From the NCBI GenBank assembly GCA_934277655.1, contig CAKQVC010000057.1:1-9501 (forward strand): 9,501 nucleotides of DNA, given 5' to 3'. Both the position numbers and the translations under genes were made by a program. This document shows positions 1-6,146 of the stretch, one piece after another. How positions within the stretch are numbered: position 1 is the first letter of the stretch; each line of letters starts with the position of its first letter. The notes below the pieces were generated by a model that saw only the letters and a program-made list of their open reading frames with translations, was not told where the DNA came from and searched no databases. The DNA comes from an uncultured Clostridia bacterium. GTDB taxonomy: Bacteria > Bacillota > Clostridia > Peptostreptococcales > Anaerovoracaceae.

Positions 1-62
1 GAATACGATGCACCCAAATTTCTCAGACAAGAAAAAAGAGCCGAAAGGACAGATTTTGCGAA
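1..62. repeat. Left copy of a 62-bp direct repeat
   Basis: These 62 bases are identical to 3165-3226, and the match ends at base 63 (A here, G at 3227). The window starts inside this copy, so the repeat probably extends further left. In the right copy the sequence belongs to a 39-codon ORF (3159-3278). Here the same frame reads on to a TGA at 73-75 after four unrelated bases or so, giving a truncated version. The two copies bracket the blaI-blaR1-lipoprotein operon. Confidence 0.9.
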
Positions 63-71
63 AAAATTAAC

Positions 72-100
72 TTGACAGGCGTGTCTATAGATGATAGACT
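72..100 (+). promoter_or_regulatory. Promoter of the blaI-blaR1-lipoprotein operon
   Basis: The -35 box TTGACA (72-77) is a perfect consensus, followed by a 17-bp spacer and the -10 box TAGACT (95-100). The BlaI-like start codon lies 26 bases after the -10. It begins ten bases after the end of the direct repeat, so the operon promoter belongs to the bracketed segment. Confidence 0.8.
83..99. promoter_or_regulatory. Candidate BlaI-family operator overlapping the -10
   Basis: GTCTAT (83-88) and ATAGAC (94-99) form a perfect 6-bp inverted repeat with a 5-bp spacer, overlapping the -10 box. BlaI/MecI dimers repress their own operons by binding such dyads over the promoter, so autorepression is the natural reading. 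The half-sites are not the classic TACA/TGTA core of staphylococcal bla and mec operators. The assignment rests on position and symmetry. Confidence 0.6.
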
Positions 101-125
101 AAAATTACGATAGGAGATAGACAGA

Positions 126-503
126 ATGAATCAAGAAAAAATTCAAACAGATGTTGATACGAGTTTAGGGGATATTGAGGCGAAGTTCGCAGATATTGTA
201 TGGAAATCGGCACCAATTCAAACAACGGAGCTGATAAAGATATGTGCGCGCGAGCTGGGATGGAAGCGGACAACGACATATACCGTTTTAAAAAAGTTTT
301 GTAATAAGAATATTTTTTCAGTTGAACGTGGTCTTATATCCGTACTGGTATCCAGAGAAGAATTTTACGGACTAAAGAGCGAAAAGTTTGTCGAAAAAAC
401 ATTTGGCGGATCCTTACCAGCTTTTCTTTCAGCATTTACGTCTGTTAAGAAAATATCAGAAGAAGAAATAGAGGAAATTAAAAAAATCATTTCAGATTAT
501 TAA
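126..503 (+). CDS. BlaI/MecI/CopY-family transcriptional repressor
   Basis: This 125-residue protein has the size and layout of BlaI/MecI repressors. An N-terminal winged helix-turn-helix spans about residues 15-82, with the helix around W46-N60 (WKRTTTYTVLKKFCNK) matching the DNA-recognition helix. A short helical dimerisation region follows (about 85-125), including the GGSLPAFLSAF stretch typical of the family and an acidic C-terminal helix. In known systems the repressor is inactivated when the partner M56 protease receives a signal. The Asn-Phe cleavage site of staphylococcal BlaI/MecI is not visible at the expected place. AGGAG at 112-116 is a good ribosome site 9 bases before the ATG. 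The partner protease starts 28 bases downstream. Family assignment is firm; the regulated signal is unknown. Confidence 0.9.
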   Translation: MNQEKIQTDVDTSLGDIEAKFADIVWKSAPIQTTELIKICARELGWKRTTTYTVLKKFCNKNIFSVERGLISVLVSREEFYGLKSEKFVEKTFGGSLPAFLSAFTSVKKISEEEIEEIKKIISDY

Positions 504-531
504 TACGAAAATTCAGAAGAGGTAGTATTGG

Positions 532-1704
532 ATGGAGACGATTTTTTTCAGAGTAATAGAATTGAGTTTCAGGGGAATTTTTACGATAACTATTATCTGT
601 CTTTTACGGCTTATCTTTAAAAAAAGCAGAAGAACTTTTTTCTGCGTCTTATGGGAAGTTTGCTTTCTTAAACTTGTGCTGCCTCTTTCGATACCACTTT
701 CTTTTGGAGCTGTTCAGGATTACAATTCAGTGCACTACAATGCTGCATTGTTGGTATGGACGGCCAGGAATAAGACATTATCAGCGGTAGACGGCATAGA
801 CGGAATCAGCGTTTCTATGATTACGGTGTTGTGGATTGCCGGGATTCTTTTTATGACAGCGTATCAAGTCGTATTTGCGTTAAGACTGAAAAAAAGCATC
901 AAAATATCGGGCTGCTGGGAAAAGAATGTTTTCCTATGTGAAAATATGAAAGGTGCTTTTGCGGTGGGGCTTTTCAGACCTCGGATTTTAATAGCGGAAA
1001 ATATGGATCGACAGGGCCTTGAAATGGTATTGCTTCATGAAAAATGTCATATTTTGCGATGTGATAACTTGAAAAAAGTAGTGGCATGGACAATATTATC
1101 CGTTCACTGGTTCAATCCCTTTGCATGGGCTGCGTACAGATTGTTTTGCGCGGATATCGAACTTGCCTGTGATGAGACTGCTGTCGCAGCTTTGGATAAA
1201 GATTCTCGAAAGAGATATGCTTACACGGTACTCGAACAGTCGGTTGGAAATACCAGGACAGCAAGTATATCGGCATTTGGAAGCGTGAAGACGAAATGCC
1301 GCATTGAGCATATTTTACAGCATCAAAGAATTACGATGAAACAGAGTACACTGTTCTGTGTAATGGCTTTGATCGTTTTCGCTACTGCTTTTGCGGATTT
1401 TGGGAATGCCAAAACAGCGGCATGTACTTACGCATCGCAGTGGGCGGAACATTATTTTGGAAAAAATTATGACCTGCGTAATCTTGAAAGCCAGGTATTA
1501 AGAGAATGCAGAGCAGCAGAGAAGGAAAAGGTTGTGGTAAGAATCTGCTGCCAGACATCTCCGAAATTCCAAAGCACGAAAGATACCTCTCTGGCAAAGG
1601 AGGCAAAATTCGGGGAGTGGGAAGAACTGACGATAGACGTGATGGCAGAGGCGGATCAATCTGAAGATGCAGGGTGGAAAATCAGTCCTGTGTATATGGG
1701 GTAG
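532..1704 (+). CDS. BlaR1/MecR1-like M56 membrane metalloprotease, no penicillin-binding domain
   Basis: The 390-residue protein carries the M56 zinc-protease signature HEKCH (H169, E170, H173), with the later acidic motif DIELACDE giving E210 as the likely third zinc ligand. Predicted membrane spans lie near residues 8-29, 36-58, 92-116 and 271-288. BlaR1 and MecR1 proteins are about 585-600 residues with a C-terminal penicillin-binding sensor. Here only about 100 residues follow the last span, with no SxxK, SxN or KTG motif, so beta-lactams are probably not the signal. This outside segment contains three cysteines (C298, and a CC pair near 349) and ends SPVYMG. Ribosome site AGAAGAGG (about 514-521) precedes the start. 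By family knowledge it should relay an external signal to the BlaI-like repressor just upstream. Confidence 0.88.
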   Translation: METIFFRVIELSFRGIFTITIICLLRLIFKKSRRTFFCVLWEVCFLKLVLPLSIPLSFGAVQDYNSVHYNAALLVWTARNKTLSAVDGIDGISVSMITVLWIAGILFMTAYQVVFALRLKKSIKISGCWEKNVFLCENMKGAFAVGLFRPRILIAENMDRQGLEMVLLHEKCHILRCDNLKKVVAWTILSVHWFNPFAWAAYRLFCADIELACDETAVAALDKDSRKRYAYTVLEQSVGNTRTASISAFGSVKTKCRIEHILQHQRITMKQSTLFCVMALIVFATAFADFGNAKTAACTYASQWAEHYFGKNYDLRNLESQVLRECRAAEKEKVVVRICCQTSPKFQSTKDTSLAKEAKFGEWEELTIDVMAEADQSEDAGWKISPVYMG

Positions 1705-1716
1705 GAGGGGTGTTAA

Positions 1717-2808
1717 ATGAAACGTCATGTAAGAACGATTGCTGCGATTTTGCTGCTGGGTATCTTTTGTGGAATGTTTTTTGGTTGTAGCAGGGAAGAT
1801 AATGTTACTGCGGAAAATGCATCGAAGGTGGAGTTTGTGACTTACACAGGCGAAAATCAGAATGAGTGGGCAGCACATGAGATGAATTTTGACTTTCAGG
1901 CAAAAAAACTAGAAATCAAGCCGGGAACAATCTTTAAGATCGAGGATAAAAACGGCTGGTCGGATGCGTTGTATCCTATGGCAATGACGGATGATCTTCT
2001 TGTACTCAGAACAGATTCAACGGTCAAACCTGACAGAAATTACATCGTTTGCGAGAAAGAAGGATATATGGAGGAATATCAAATTTGGAATAAACAGCTT
2101 TCTATAAGCTATGATCCAAAGAATTTCTGTGTGACATTGAGAAATGATGATGATATTATTGGAACAGTGGATTCCATGCAAGAGGATGGGATAGGATTGT
2201 ATCCGATTGCATTTTTTCTTGATGATGAGAATAATCTGGTAATGATGTGCGAACGAGGCAATGAAGAAACACCATGGAATGAACATTACCCGGTTTCCGT
2301 TATTGCATCGCTGGATACAAAAACACAGAAGTTTTCGATTGTTAAGCAGTATAGCTATGACGGAATGTTTGGCAGCACATTATCCGCAATGAAAATGCCT
2401 TCAAGAACTTGGTTTTCTGATAATACTTATGCGGATGATACTTCAAAAACCTTTTTTTGGAATGAGACTCGGAGTATTGTACAAATAGATCCATATACCG
2501 GGAAATATGAGATCGTTTTAGATGAAAAGTTAGTTGAAAAAAACATGCCGTTTTTAGATGCACAGCGGGAAAGCTACGATTTCTTCACGGGATTTAGCGT
2601 GCAGGATAATGTGTATATTACGATTTTTCCAAATTACAATGATGTGGTAGGCATGTATGCAGCCTTGTTCGACCGAGAAGGTAAATATTTGGGATGCATC
2701 CGCTGCACGGAAAGGGAAATTACTTATTTTAATCAAGAAGGAAAAGAAACAGATCGAATAGCGGAGGATACATTAAAAGGTCTACTCTATGCACCGATAC
2801 GCAGTTAG
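1717..2808 (+). CDS. Predicted lipoprotein, function unknown
   Basis: The 363-residue product begins with a basic N-region, a hydrophobic stretch (about residues 8-22) and a lipobox-like FFGC with the modifiable cysteine at C24, so it is probably anchored on the outer face of the membrane. The mature part is acidic and aromatic-rich. It has several repeats of the type aliphatic-strand, Asp/Asn turn, strand (for example IVQIDPYTGKYEIV), which suggests a beta-propeller-like fold, but I do not recognise a family. AGGAGGGG (1703-1710) is a strong ribosome site that overlaps the stop of the BlaR1-like gene, so the two are co-translated. It may be a sensor partner or the regulated output of the BlaI/BlaR1 pair. 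Its last codons run straight into glycine-rich sequence, so its 3' end may be a recombination junction. Confidence 0.75.
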   Translation: MKRHVRTIAAILLLGIFCGMFFGCSREDNVTAENASKVEFVTYTGENQNEWAAHEMNFDFQAKKLEIKPGTIFKIEDKNGWSDALYPMAMTDDLLVLRTDSTVKPDRNYIVCEKEGYMEEYQIWNKQLSISYDPKNFCVTLRNDDDIIGTVDSMQEDGIGLYPIAFFLDDENNLVMMCERGNEETPWNEHYPVSVIASLDTKTQKFSIVKQYSYDGMFGSTLSAMKMPSRTWFSDNTYADDTSKTFFWNETRSIVQIDPYTGKYEIVLDEKLVEKNMPFLDAQRESYDFFTGFSVQDNVYITIFPNYNDVVGMYAALFDREGKYLGCIRCTEREITYFNQEGKETDRIAEDTLKGLLYAPIRS

Positions 2809-3022
2809 AAGCGGCGGTCTTGGCGGTGGCTTCTCCGGCGGCGGTTTCGGCGGCGGAGGTGGCGGAAGCTGGCAGCAAGGCGTGCCGTTGGTTGCAGTCG
2901 CAAGAATGACTGTGAAATCGTGCCTTGGTGAAAGCAGTGGCAGCTGGCAGGAAGGCGTGCCGTTGGATGCAGACGCAAGAATGACTGTGAAATCGTGCCT
3001 CGGTGAAAGCAGTGGCAGCTAG
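2789..3022 (+). pseudogene. Relic of a glycine-rich C-terminal tail fused to a 25-residue repeat
   Basis: An open frame (77 codons, one base off from the lipoprotein frame) begins inside the lipoprotein gene's 3' end. It reads a glycine-rich run, GGGFSGGGFGGGGGGSW, about residues 12-28. That pattern is characteristic of the extreme C-terminus of DUF2207 and TPM-domain (YgcG-like) membrane proteins, which normally stop right after the SW or SF. Here the frame continues into two 25-residue repeats and stops at an in-frame TAG (3020-3022) at the start of a third. There is no ribosome site before the ATG at 2789, and no membrane or catalytic domain is present. I therefore read it as the 3' scar of a lost or displaced gene, not an expressed protein. 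Confidence 0.5.
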
Positions 3023-3054
3023 CAGGAAGGCGTGCCGTTGGATGCAGACGCAAG
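2864..3054. repeat. 75-bp tandem repeat, about 2.5 units
   Basis: Units start at 2864, 2939 and 3014. The first two are full length (75 bp) and differ at a few positions; the third matches for 41 bp and then diverges after GCAAG at 3054. Since 75 is a multiple of three, the unit keeps a reading frame and gives a 25-residue repeat containing EGVPLDADARMTVKSCLGES. The reverse strand is open across it too. Units 2 and 3 agree with each other more closely than with unit 1, which fits unequal recombination. The TGG-to-TAG change in unit 3 (3020-3022) stops the forward frame; without it the frame would run to a TAA at 3082-3084. Confidence 0.9.
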
Positions 3055-3083
3055 CTACTGGGAAAATATAGAAAAAATTGCAT

Positions 3084-3131
3084 AATGTCTACTCTCTGAG
3101 AAAATAAGCAAGCGGAGGGTAGACATTTTTT
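3084..3131 (+). terminator. Strong intrinsic terminator
   Basis: A 13-bp stem (3086-3098 with 3113-3125, including two G-T pairs) closes a 14-base loop and is followed by six T residues (3126-3131). A3084 and A3085 can extend the stem by pairing with the T-run. It would end transcription from the blaI operon and the repeat relic. Confidence 0.88.
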
Positions 3132-3135
3132 GATT

Positions 3136-3157
3136 GGGTCAGGGCGAAAATTGACCC
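3136..3157. repeat. Short inverted repeat next to the direct-repeat copy
   Basis: GGGTCA (3136-3141) and TGACCC (3152-3157) form a perfect 6-bp inverted repeat with a 10-base loop. It sits between the terminator and the right copy of the 62-bp repeat. It has no T-run of its own. It could be part of an old mobile-element end or a leftover regulatory dyad; nothing nearby decides this. Confidence 0.4.
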
Positions 3158-3158
3158 C

Positions 3159-3278
3159 ATGAAAGAATACGATGCACCCAAATTTCTCAGACAAGAAAAA
3201 AGAGCCGAAAGGACAGATTTTGCGAAGAAATGTGAGAAGAGGACATACTTTATAGACTGTTTATGGTTAGAAGGGTAG
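3159..3278 (+). CDS. Small ORF containing the right repeat copy, doubtful
   Basis: ATG at 3159 opens a 39-codon frame giving a very basic peptide (begins MKEYDAPKFLRQEKRAERTD, ends LWLEG). It holds the right copy of the 62-bp repeat, and the left copy at the window start has the same frame. Conservation of a frame across both copies is weak support, because the copies are identical DNA anyway. No good ribosome site precedes it (only AGGG at 3141-3144, too far away). I recognise no family. It may be a fragment of a larger ancestral gene. Confidence 0.2.
   Translation: MKEYDAPKFLRQEKRAERTDFAKKCEKRTYFIDCLWLEG
3165..3226. repeat. Right copy of the 62-bp direct repeat
   Basis: Identical to bases 1-62. 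Beyond 3226 the sequences differ (GAAATGTGAGAAG here, AAAATTAACTTGA on the left), so this is the right boundary of the duplicated block. Upstream matching cannot be tested because the left copy is cut by the window edge. Confidence 0.9.
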
Positions 3279-3283
3279 AGATT

Positions 3284-3361
3284 ATGCAGAAAAAGGAAAA
3301 AAATAGAACGAATGGGGGAGAGATGGAAGACGGTCTCACCGGTAAGCGGATCATCATTTAG
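3284..3361 (+). CDS. Small ORF before the bidirectional terminator, doubtful
   Basis: ATG at 3284 follows AAGGG (3271-3275) at a reasonable distance and encodes 25 residues ending GKRIII before a TAG. The same frame stays open after the TAG to a TAA near 3410, which could mean a decayed slightly longer gene. A transcript here would end at the hairpin at 3415-3448. There is no recognisable motif, so this may be noise. Confidence 0.15.
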   Translation: MQKKEKNRTNGGEMEDGLTGKRIII

Positions 3362-3413
3362 CGGTGGATTTGCATGCAGTTTTTGGGAGGACTGAACGAT
3401 ACATTCGCATAAT

Positions 3414-3448
3414 AAAAAAGCCGGCCGCAGAGTGAGGGCAGGCTTTTT
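3414..3448. terminator. Bidirectional intrinsic terminator between convergent genes
   Basis: AAAAAGCC (3415-3422) pairs with GGCTTTTT (3441-3448). After one G-A mismatch (3423/3440), GCC (3424-3426) pairs with GGC (3437-3439), closing a 10-base loop. There are five T residues on the plus strand and six on the minus strand, so it can end plus-strand transcription from the left and minus-strand transcription of the M29 aminopeptidase. Between it and that gene's stop (3449-3561) I see only a weaker imperfect inverted repeat (AACGCCTT near 3485 with AAGGGCGTT near 3520). Confidence 0.8.
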
Positions 3449-3561
3449 CGGGATTAAGGCGGCTCCGGATTGGAATTCAGGCGATAACGCCTTGTCGTCA
3501 TTTAATCATAAAGGGCGTTTGGTGTTTAATCGCCGTCCTGATTAACGTTTTATCATCAGAG

Positions 3562-4671
3562 CTATTTCAGATTTTCAGGGTTGAGGCACAGAAGCTCCGG
3601 GAGAACGAAGAGCCCGTCTTTACGGATGAGCACGTCATCGAAATAGATTTCTCCGCCACCATATTCCGGCCGCTGGATCATGACCAGATCCCAGTGAACC
3701 GCTGATTTGTTTCCGTTGAAAGCATCTTCATACGCAGCACCCGGCGTCAGGTGGAAGCTGCCGCAGATCTTTTCATCGAAAAGAGTATCTTTCATCGGCG
3801 TGAGGACGAACGGATTGACACCAATGGCAAATTCGCCGAAATAGCGGGCCCCGTCATCCGTATCCAGAAGCTTGTTGATACGGTCAGTATTGTTAGCTGT
3901 TGCATGGATGATCTTGCCGTCTTTGATTTCAAAGCGGATGTTTTCGTAGGTAAAGCCTTGCTCTTCGCTGAAAGTATTGTAAGAAATCACGCCGTTCATG
4001 GAGTCTTTTACCGGGGCGGTATAAACTTCACCGTCAGGGATGTTGCATTTACCATCGCATTTGATGGCAGGAATGTCCTTGATGGAAAATGTCAGATCAG
4101 TTTCCGGACCGGTCAGGCGGACCTTATCAGTACGGTTCATCAGATCAACCAGCGCGTCCATGGCATTGCTCATTTTGCGGTAGTCCAGTGTGCAGACATT
4201 GAAGAAGAAATCTTCGAATGCTTCCTGAGACTTTCCTGCCAGTTGTGCCATAGAGCCGTTGGGATAGCGCAAGATGACCCATTTGGTTTGGTTGACTCTC
4301 TGATCCAGGGTAGGCGAAGTCAGACGGTAATATAAATTCAGGTTTTCAGCAGGTACATCGCTTAATTCCGATATGTTGTCGCCACCGCGGATAGCAATGT
4401 ATGCATCCATTCCTTTCATCTGATACAGCTGATAATCATTGAGAAATTCCAGTTGCTCTTCGTCTGCATGAAGCAGGACTTCTCGGAGAATCTGGCTGTC
4501 TTTGTGGTTGATGTATGGTCTGCCGCCGGCCTTGTAAACATCCTTAATCAACTGGCGGACCAGGGGTTTGCAGCACTCGCCTTCATAGTCTATCAAAATT
4601 TTTTCACCCGGCTGCAGGTTGCAGGAATAGTTGACAAGCAGTCCGGAAAGTTTTTCAATACGTGAATCCAT
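3562..4671 (-). CDS. M29-family aminopeptidase (AmpS/PepS type)
   Basis: This 369-residue cytoplasmic metallopeptidase removes N-terminal residues from peptides and uses two metal ions, normally zinc or cobalt. The M29 ligand set is visible in order: E215 in GEVYTAP, E280 in GEFAIGVNP, H307 in GSFHLTPG, Y314 in AAYED, and H326 with D328 in HWDLV. The N-terminal half (about 1-190) corresponds to the family's Rossmann-like domain, and length fits the 370-410 residue family norm. Start choice is backed by GAGGAGG (4679-4685, minus strand) 7 bases before the ATG. It stands alone on the minus strand, divergent from the lipid kinase and ending at the bidirectional terminator, and looks like a housekeeping gene of peptide turnover. 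Confidence 0.92.
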   Translation of the reverse strand: MDSRIEKLSGLLVNYSCNLQPGEKILIDYEGECCKPLVRQLIKDVYKAGGRPYINHKDSQILREVLLHADEEQLEFLNDYQLYQMKGMDAYIAIRGGDNISELSDVPAENLNLYYRLTSPTLDQRVNQTKWVILRYPNGSMAQLAGKSQEAFEDFFFNVCTLDYRKMSNAMDALVDLMNRTDKVRLTGPETDLTFSIKDIPAIKCDGKCNIPDGEVYTAPVKDSMNGVISYNTFSEEQGFTYENIRFEIKDGKIIHATANNTDRINKLLDTDDGARYFGEFAIGVNPFVLTPMKDTLFDEKICGSFHLTPGAAYEDAFNGNKSAVHWDLVMIQRPEYGGGEIYFDDVLIRKDGLFVLPELLCLNPENLK

Positions 4672-4708
4672 AAGGAATCCTCCTCTTGATGTAGTTTTTA
4701 ACAGATAT

Positions 4709-4737
4709 ATTATACCCTGTTTTAGTGCTAAGAAAAT
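4709..4737 (-). promoter_or_regulatory. Promoter of the M29 aminopeptidase gene
   Basis: The minus strand reads a perfect -10 TATAAT at 4714-4709, 37 bases before the start codon. The matching -35 region (about 4737-4732, ATTTTC) is weak. The 169-bp gap to the lipid kinase start holds both divergent promoters. Confidence 0.5.
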
Positions 4738-4769
4738 GCTAAGAAAATCCGGTAAAGAGGCAGCTACAA

Positions 4770-4798
4770 TTGATTTATATGTAAAAAAACAATAAAAT
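4770..4798 (+). promoter_or_regulatory. Promoter of the lipid kinase gene
   Basis: TTGATT (4770-4775), a 17-bp spacer and TAAAAT (4793-4798) give a good sigma-A-like promoter 42 bases before the start codon. Confidence 0.65.
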
Positions 4799-4840
4799 AG
4801 TGGGGAAAAGAAAATTCAGACAGAGAGAAACAGATAAAGC

Positions 4841-5830
4841 ATGAGTAATATAGACAATCAAAAATACTATTTTATCGTCAATCCGAAAGCAGGACAGGGC
4901 GAAGGAAACGAAACATTTATTAAGCATATAAGGGGAATTGCAGAGAAAAACAATGTGGAGCCGGTCATTTACACCAGTGAGGGTATCGGTGACGCGGAGA
5001 TTCTGGCAAGGCAGATCTGTATTGAAAACAGCAGCCTGCCTGCAGAGGAGAGGGCAGATGAAATCCGCATCTATGCCTGTGGGGGAGATGGAACCTTTAA
5101 TGAAGTCCTAAACGGGATCATGGGCTATGAAAATGTGGCGGCAGGAGTAATCCCCATTGGAACCGGAAATGATTTTTGCAGAAATTTTGCGGAGGCGGGA
5201 GATTTTCTGGATGTGGAAAACCAGCTCTTCGGCAAGTCTATGAAGTGTGACGCCATTCGTTATCATGGCGTGTTGGCTGGCGAGGAAAAGACCAGATACT
5301 GTGCCAACATGTTCAATATCGGTTTTGACTGTAATGTGGTGGATCTGACAGCAACATTAAAGAACTATCCGCTGCTTAAAGGTACCATGGCCTACATGAT
5401 GGCGGTGCTGGTCATGATGGTAAAGAAAAAGGGTGCCGACCTGAGAGTAGAAGCTGACGGAAAGGTGCTTCACGACGGACCGCTGCTGCTGACGGCGGTA
5501 TCCGGCGGCTCATACTGTGGGGGTGGCGTAAAAGGCATGCCGCTTGCCGATCTGACCGATGGGCTACTCAATGTCAATATTATTTATAACGTTCCGAGGA
5601 GGGAGTTCATCAAGAAATTCCCGTATTATGCCAAAGGAACTCATATGGAGCTTCCTGACATCGGGAATATTCTTTCACATACAATGTGCAAGAGGGTCGT
5701 GATCACACCGAATCAGGGAACAATGCGTTTGTGTACCGATGGGGAAATTGTAGATGCCGGCAGGATCGAGATGGAAGTCGTGCCGGGCGGATTCCGGTTC
5801 ATCGTTCCTGCTAAGGCAGATGAAGACTGA
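4841..5830 (+). CDS. Diacylglycerol/lipid kinase family protein (DagK/YegS type)
   Basis: The 329-residue protein has the DAGK catalytic family motifs in order: NPKAGQG (14-20) for nucleotide binding, GGDGTFNE (81-88), IPIGTGNDF (104-112), the GGG-MPLADLTDGLLNV block (about 227-245) and a late DGE (300-302). These proteins phosphorylate a membrane lipid such as diacylglycerol with ATP on the inner face of the membrane; in Gram-positives DgkB recycles diacylglycerol from lipoteichoic acid synthesis. The exact lipid cannot be told from sequence. Length fits the family (about 300-330). The ribosome site is weak (GAGAGA near 4823-4828), but the start sits just before the conserved first strand. 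It is a single-gene unit with its own promoter and a clear terminator. Confidence 0.9.
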   Translation: MSNIDNQKYYFIVNPKAGQGEGNETFIKHIRGIAEKNNVEPVIYTSEGIGDAEILARQICIENSSLPAEERADEIRIYACGGDGTFNEVLNGIMGYENVAAGVIPIGTGNDFCRNFAEAGDFLDVENQLFGKSMKCDAIRYHGVLAGEEKTRYCANMFNIGFDCNVVDLTATLKNYPLLKGTMAYMMAVLVMMVKKKGADLRVEADGKVLHDGPLLLTAVSGGSYCGGGVKGMPLADLTDGLLNVNIIYNVPRREFIKKFPYYAKGTHMELPDIGNILSHTMCKRVVITPNQGTMRLCTDGEIVDAGRIEMEVVPGGFRFIVPAKADED

Positions 5831-5855
5831 TGAAAAAGAAAATATGGAAATATCT

Positions 5856-5886
5856 GTGCAGTCCATTAGGTGGATTGCACTTTTTT
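5856..5886 (+). terminator. Intrinsic terminator of the lipid kinase gene
   Basis: GTGCAGTCC (5856-5864) pairs with GGATTGCAC (5872-5880) with one G-T pair around a 7-base loop, followed by six T residues (5881-5886). Confidence 0.9.
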
Positions 5887-5895
5887 ATGTAGAAA

Positions 5896-5953
5896 ACTTT
5901 AATAAAGTTAAAGAAAAATAATAAAATTAATGTTGACTTTAATAAAATTAAAG
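5896..5953. promoter_or_regulatory. Two 18-bp palindromic repeats, candidate tandem operator
   Basis: ACTTTAATAAAGTTAAAG at 5896-5913 and ACTTTAATAAAATTAAAG at 5936-5953 differ at one base. Each contains the inverted repeat CTTTAA-5-TTAAAG, and the two are exactly 40 bp apart, near four helical turns. The second covers the spacer of the promoter and the end of its -35 box. That is the layout of a repressor that binds cooperatively to two sites. The DUF2089-like protein encoded downstream is one possible ligand, but another regulator could act here. Confidence 0.6.
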
Positions 5954-5961
5954 TATATAAT
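5933..5961 (+). promoter_or_regulatory. Promoter of the small-peptide/DUF2089/membrane-protein unit
   Basis: TTGACT (5933-5938), 17-bp spacer, TATAAT (5956-5961): near-consensus. It is the only strong promoter seen before 7791, so it probably drives all four genes of this unit, subject to the stem-loop at 6147-6183. Confidence 0.8.
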
Positions 5962-6004
5962 AAAGAAAAATAAAAGTACAAATAAAAGAAAGGTAGAGGA
6001 GCAC

Positions 6005-6112
6005 ATGAAACTAGGCTGGAATGTCATTGCGTTACTACTGCTGATTGGTATAACGGCAATTGTTTACACTGTTGCATGGAAATTAATAAAAAAGTATTTG
6101 ACTAGACGGTAG
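6005..6112 (+). CDS. 35-residue single-span membrane peptide
   Basis: The peptide has a short N-terminus (MKLGWN), one hydrophobic span of about 20 residues (6-25, VIALLLLIGITAIVYTVAW) and a strongly basic tail (KLIKKYLTRR). That predicts a single membrane helix with the C-terminus in the cytoplasm. An upstream in-frame ATG at 5930 would begin before the promoter's -10 box and has no ribosome site. The start at 6005 is preceded by AGAGGAG (5995-6001) and is clearly better. Small membrane peptides of this shape often modulate larger membrane proteins, while some are type I toxins; no antisense RNA gene is visible. Co-regulation with the membrane proteins downstream is likely. Family unknown. 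Confidence 0.65.
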   Translation: MKLGWNVIALLLLIGITAIVYTVAWKLIKKYLTRR

Positions 6113-6146
6113 CAATAGCTGCTTTGATATAAACAAGAAAACATAG

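Noticed and set aside
3136..3157. Inverted repeat with GGGTCA arms as the end of an insertion sequence.
   Set aside because: No transposase remnant, matching opposite end or target duplication is visible; only a short dyad can be supported.
2805..3194. Minus-strand open frame of 129 codons across the repeats.
   Set aside because: It is open because the 75-bp unit has no stop in that frame. It has no ribosome site or family features and crosses a strong plus-strand terminator.
1..3226. Integrative element with attachment sites at the 62-bp repeats.
   Set aside because: No integrase, recombinase or tRNA gene is present between or beside the repeats, so homologous duplication is the simpler reading.
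3751..4335. Plus-strand open frame of 194 codons opposite the aminopeptidase gene.
   Set aside because: All M29 metal ligands and a strong ribosome site support the minus-strand gene; this frame is its antisense shadow.
5930..6112. 60-codon version of the small membrane peptide starting at 5930.
   Set aside because: That start overlaps the -35 box and lies upstream of the transcription start; the ATG at 6005 has a proper ribosome site.
6005..6112. Type I toxin reading of the 35-residue membrane peptide.
   Set aside because: No antisense RNA promoter or overlapping transcript signal was found, and the peptide is arranged as the first gene of an operon.
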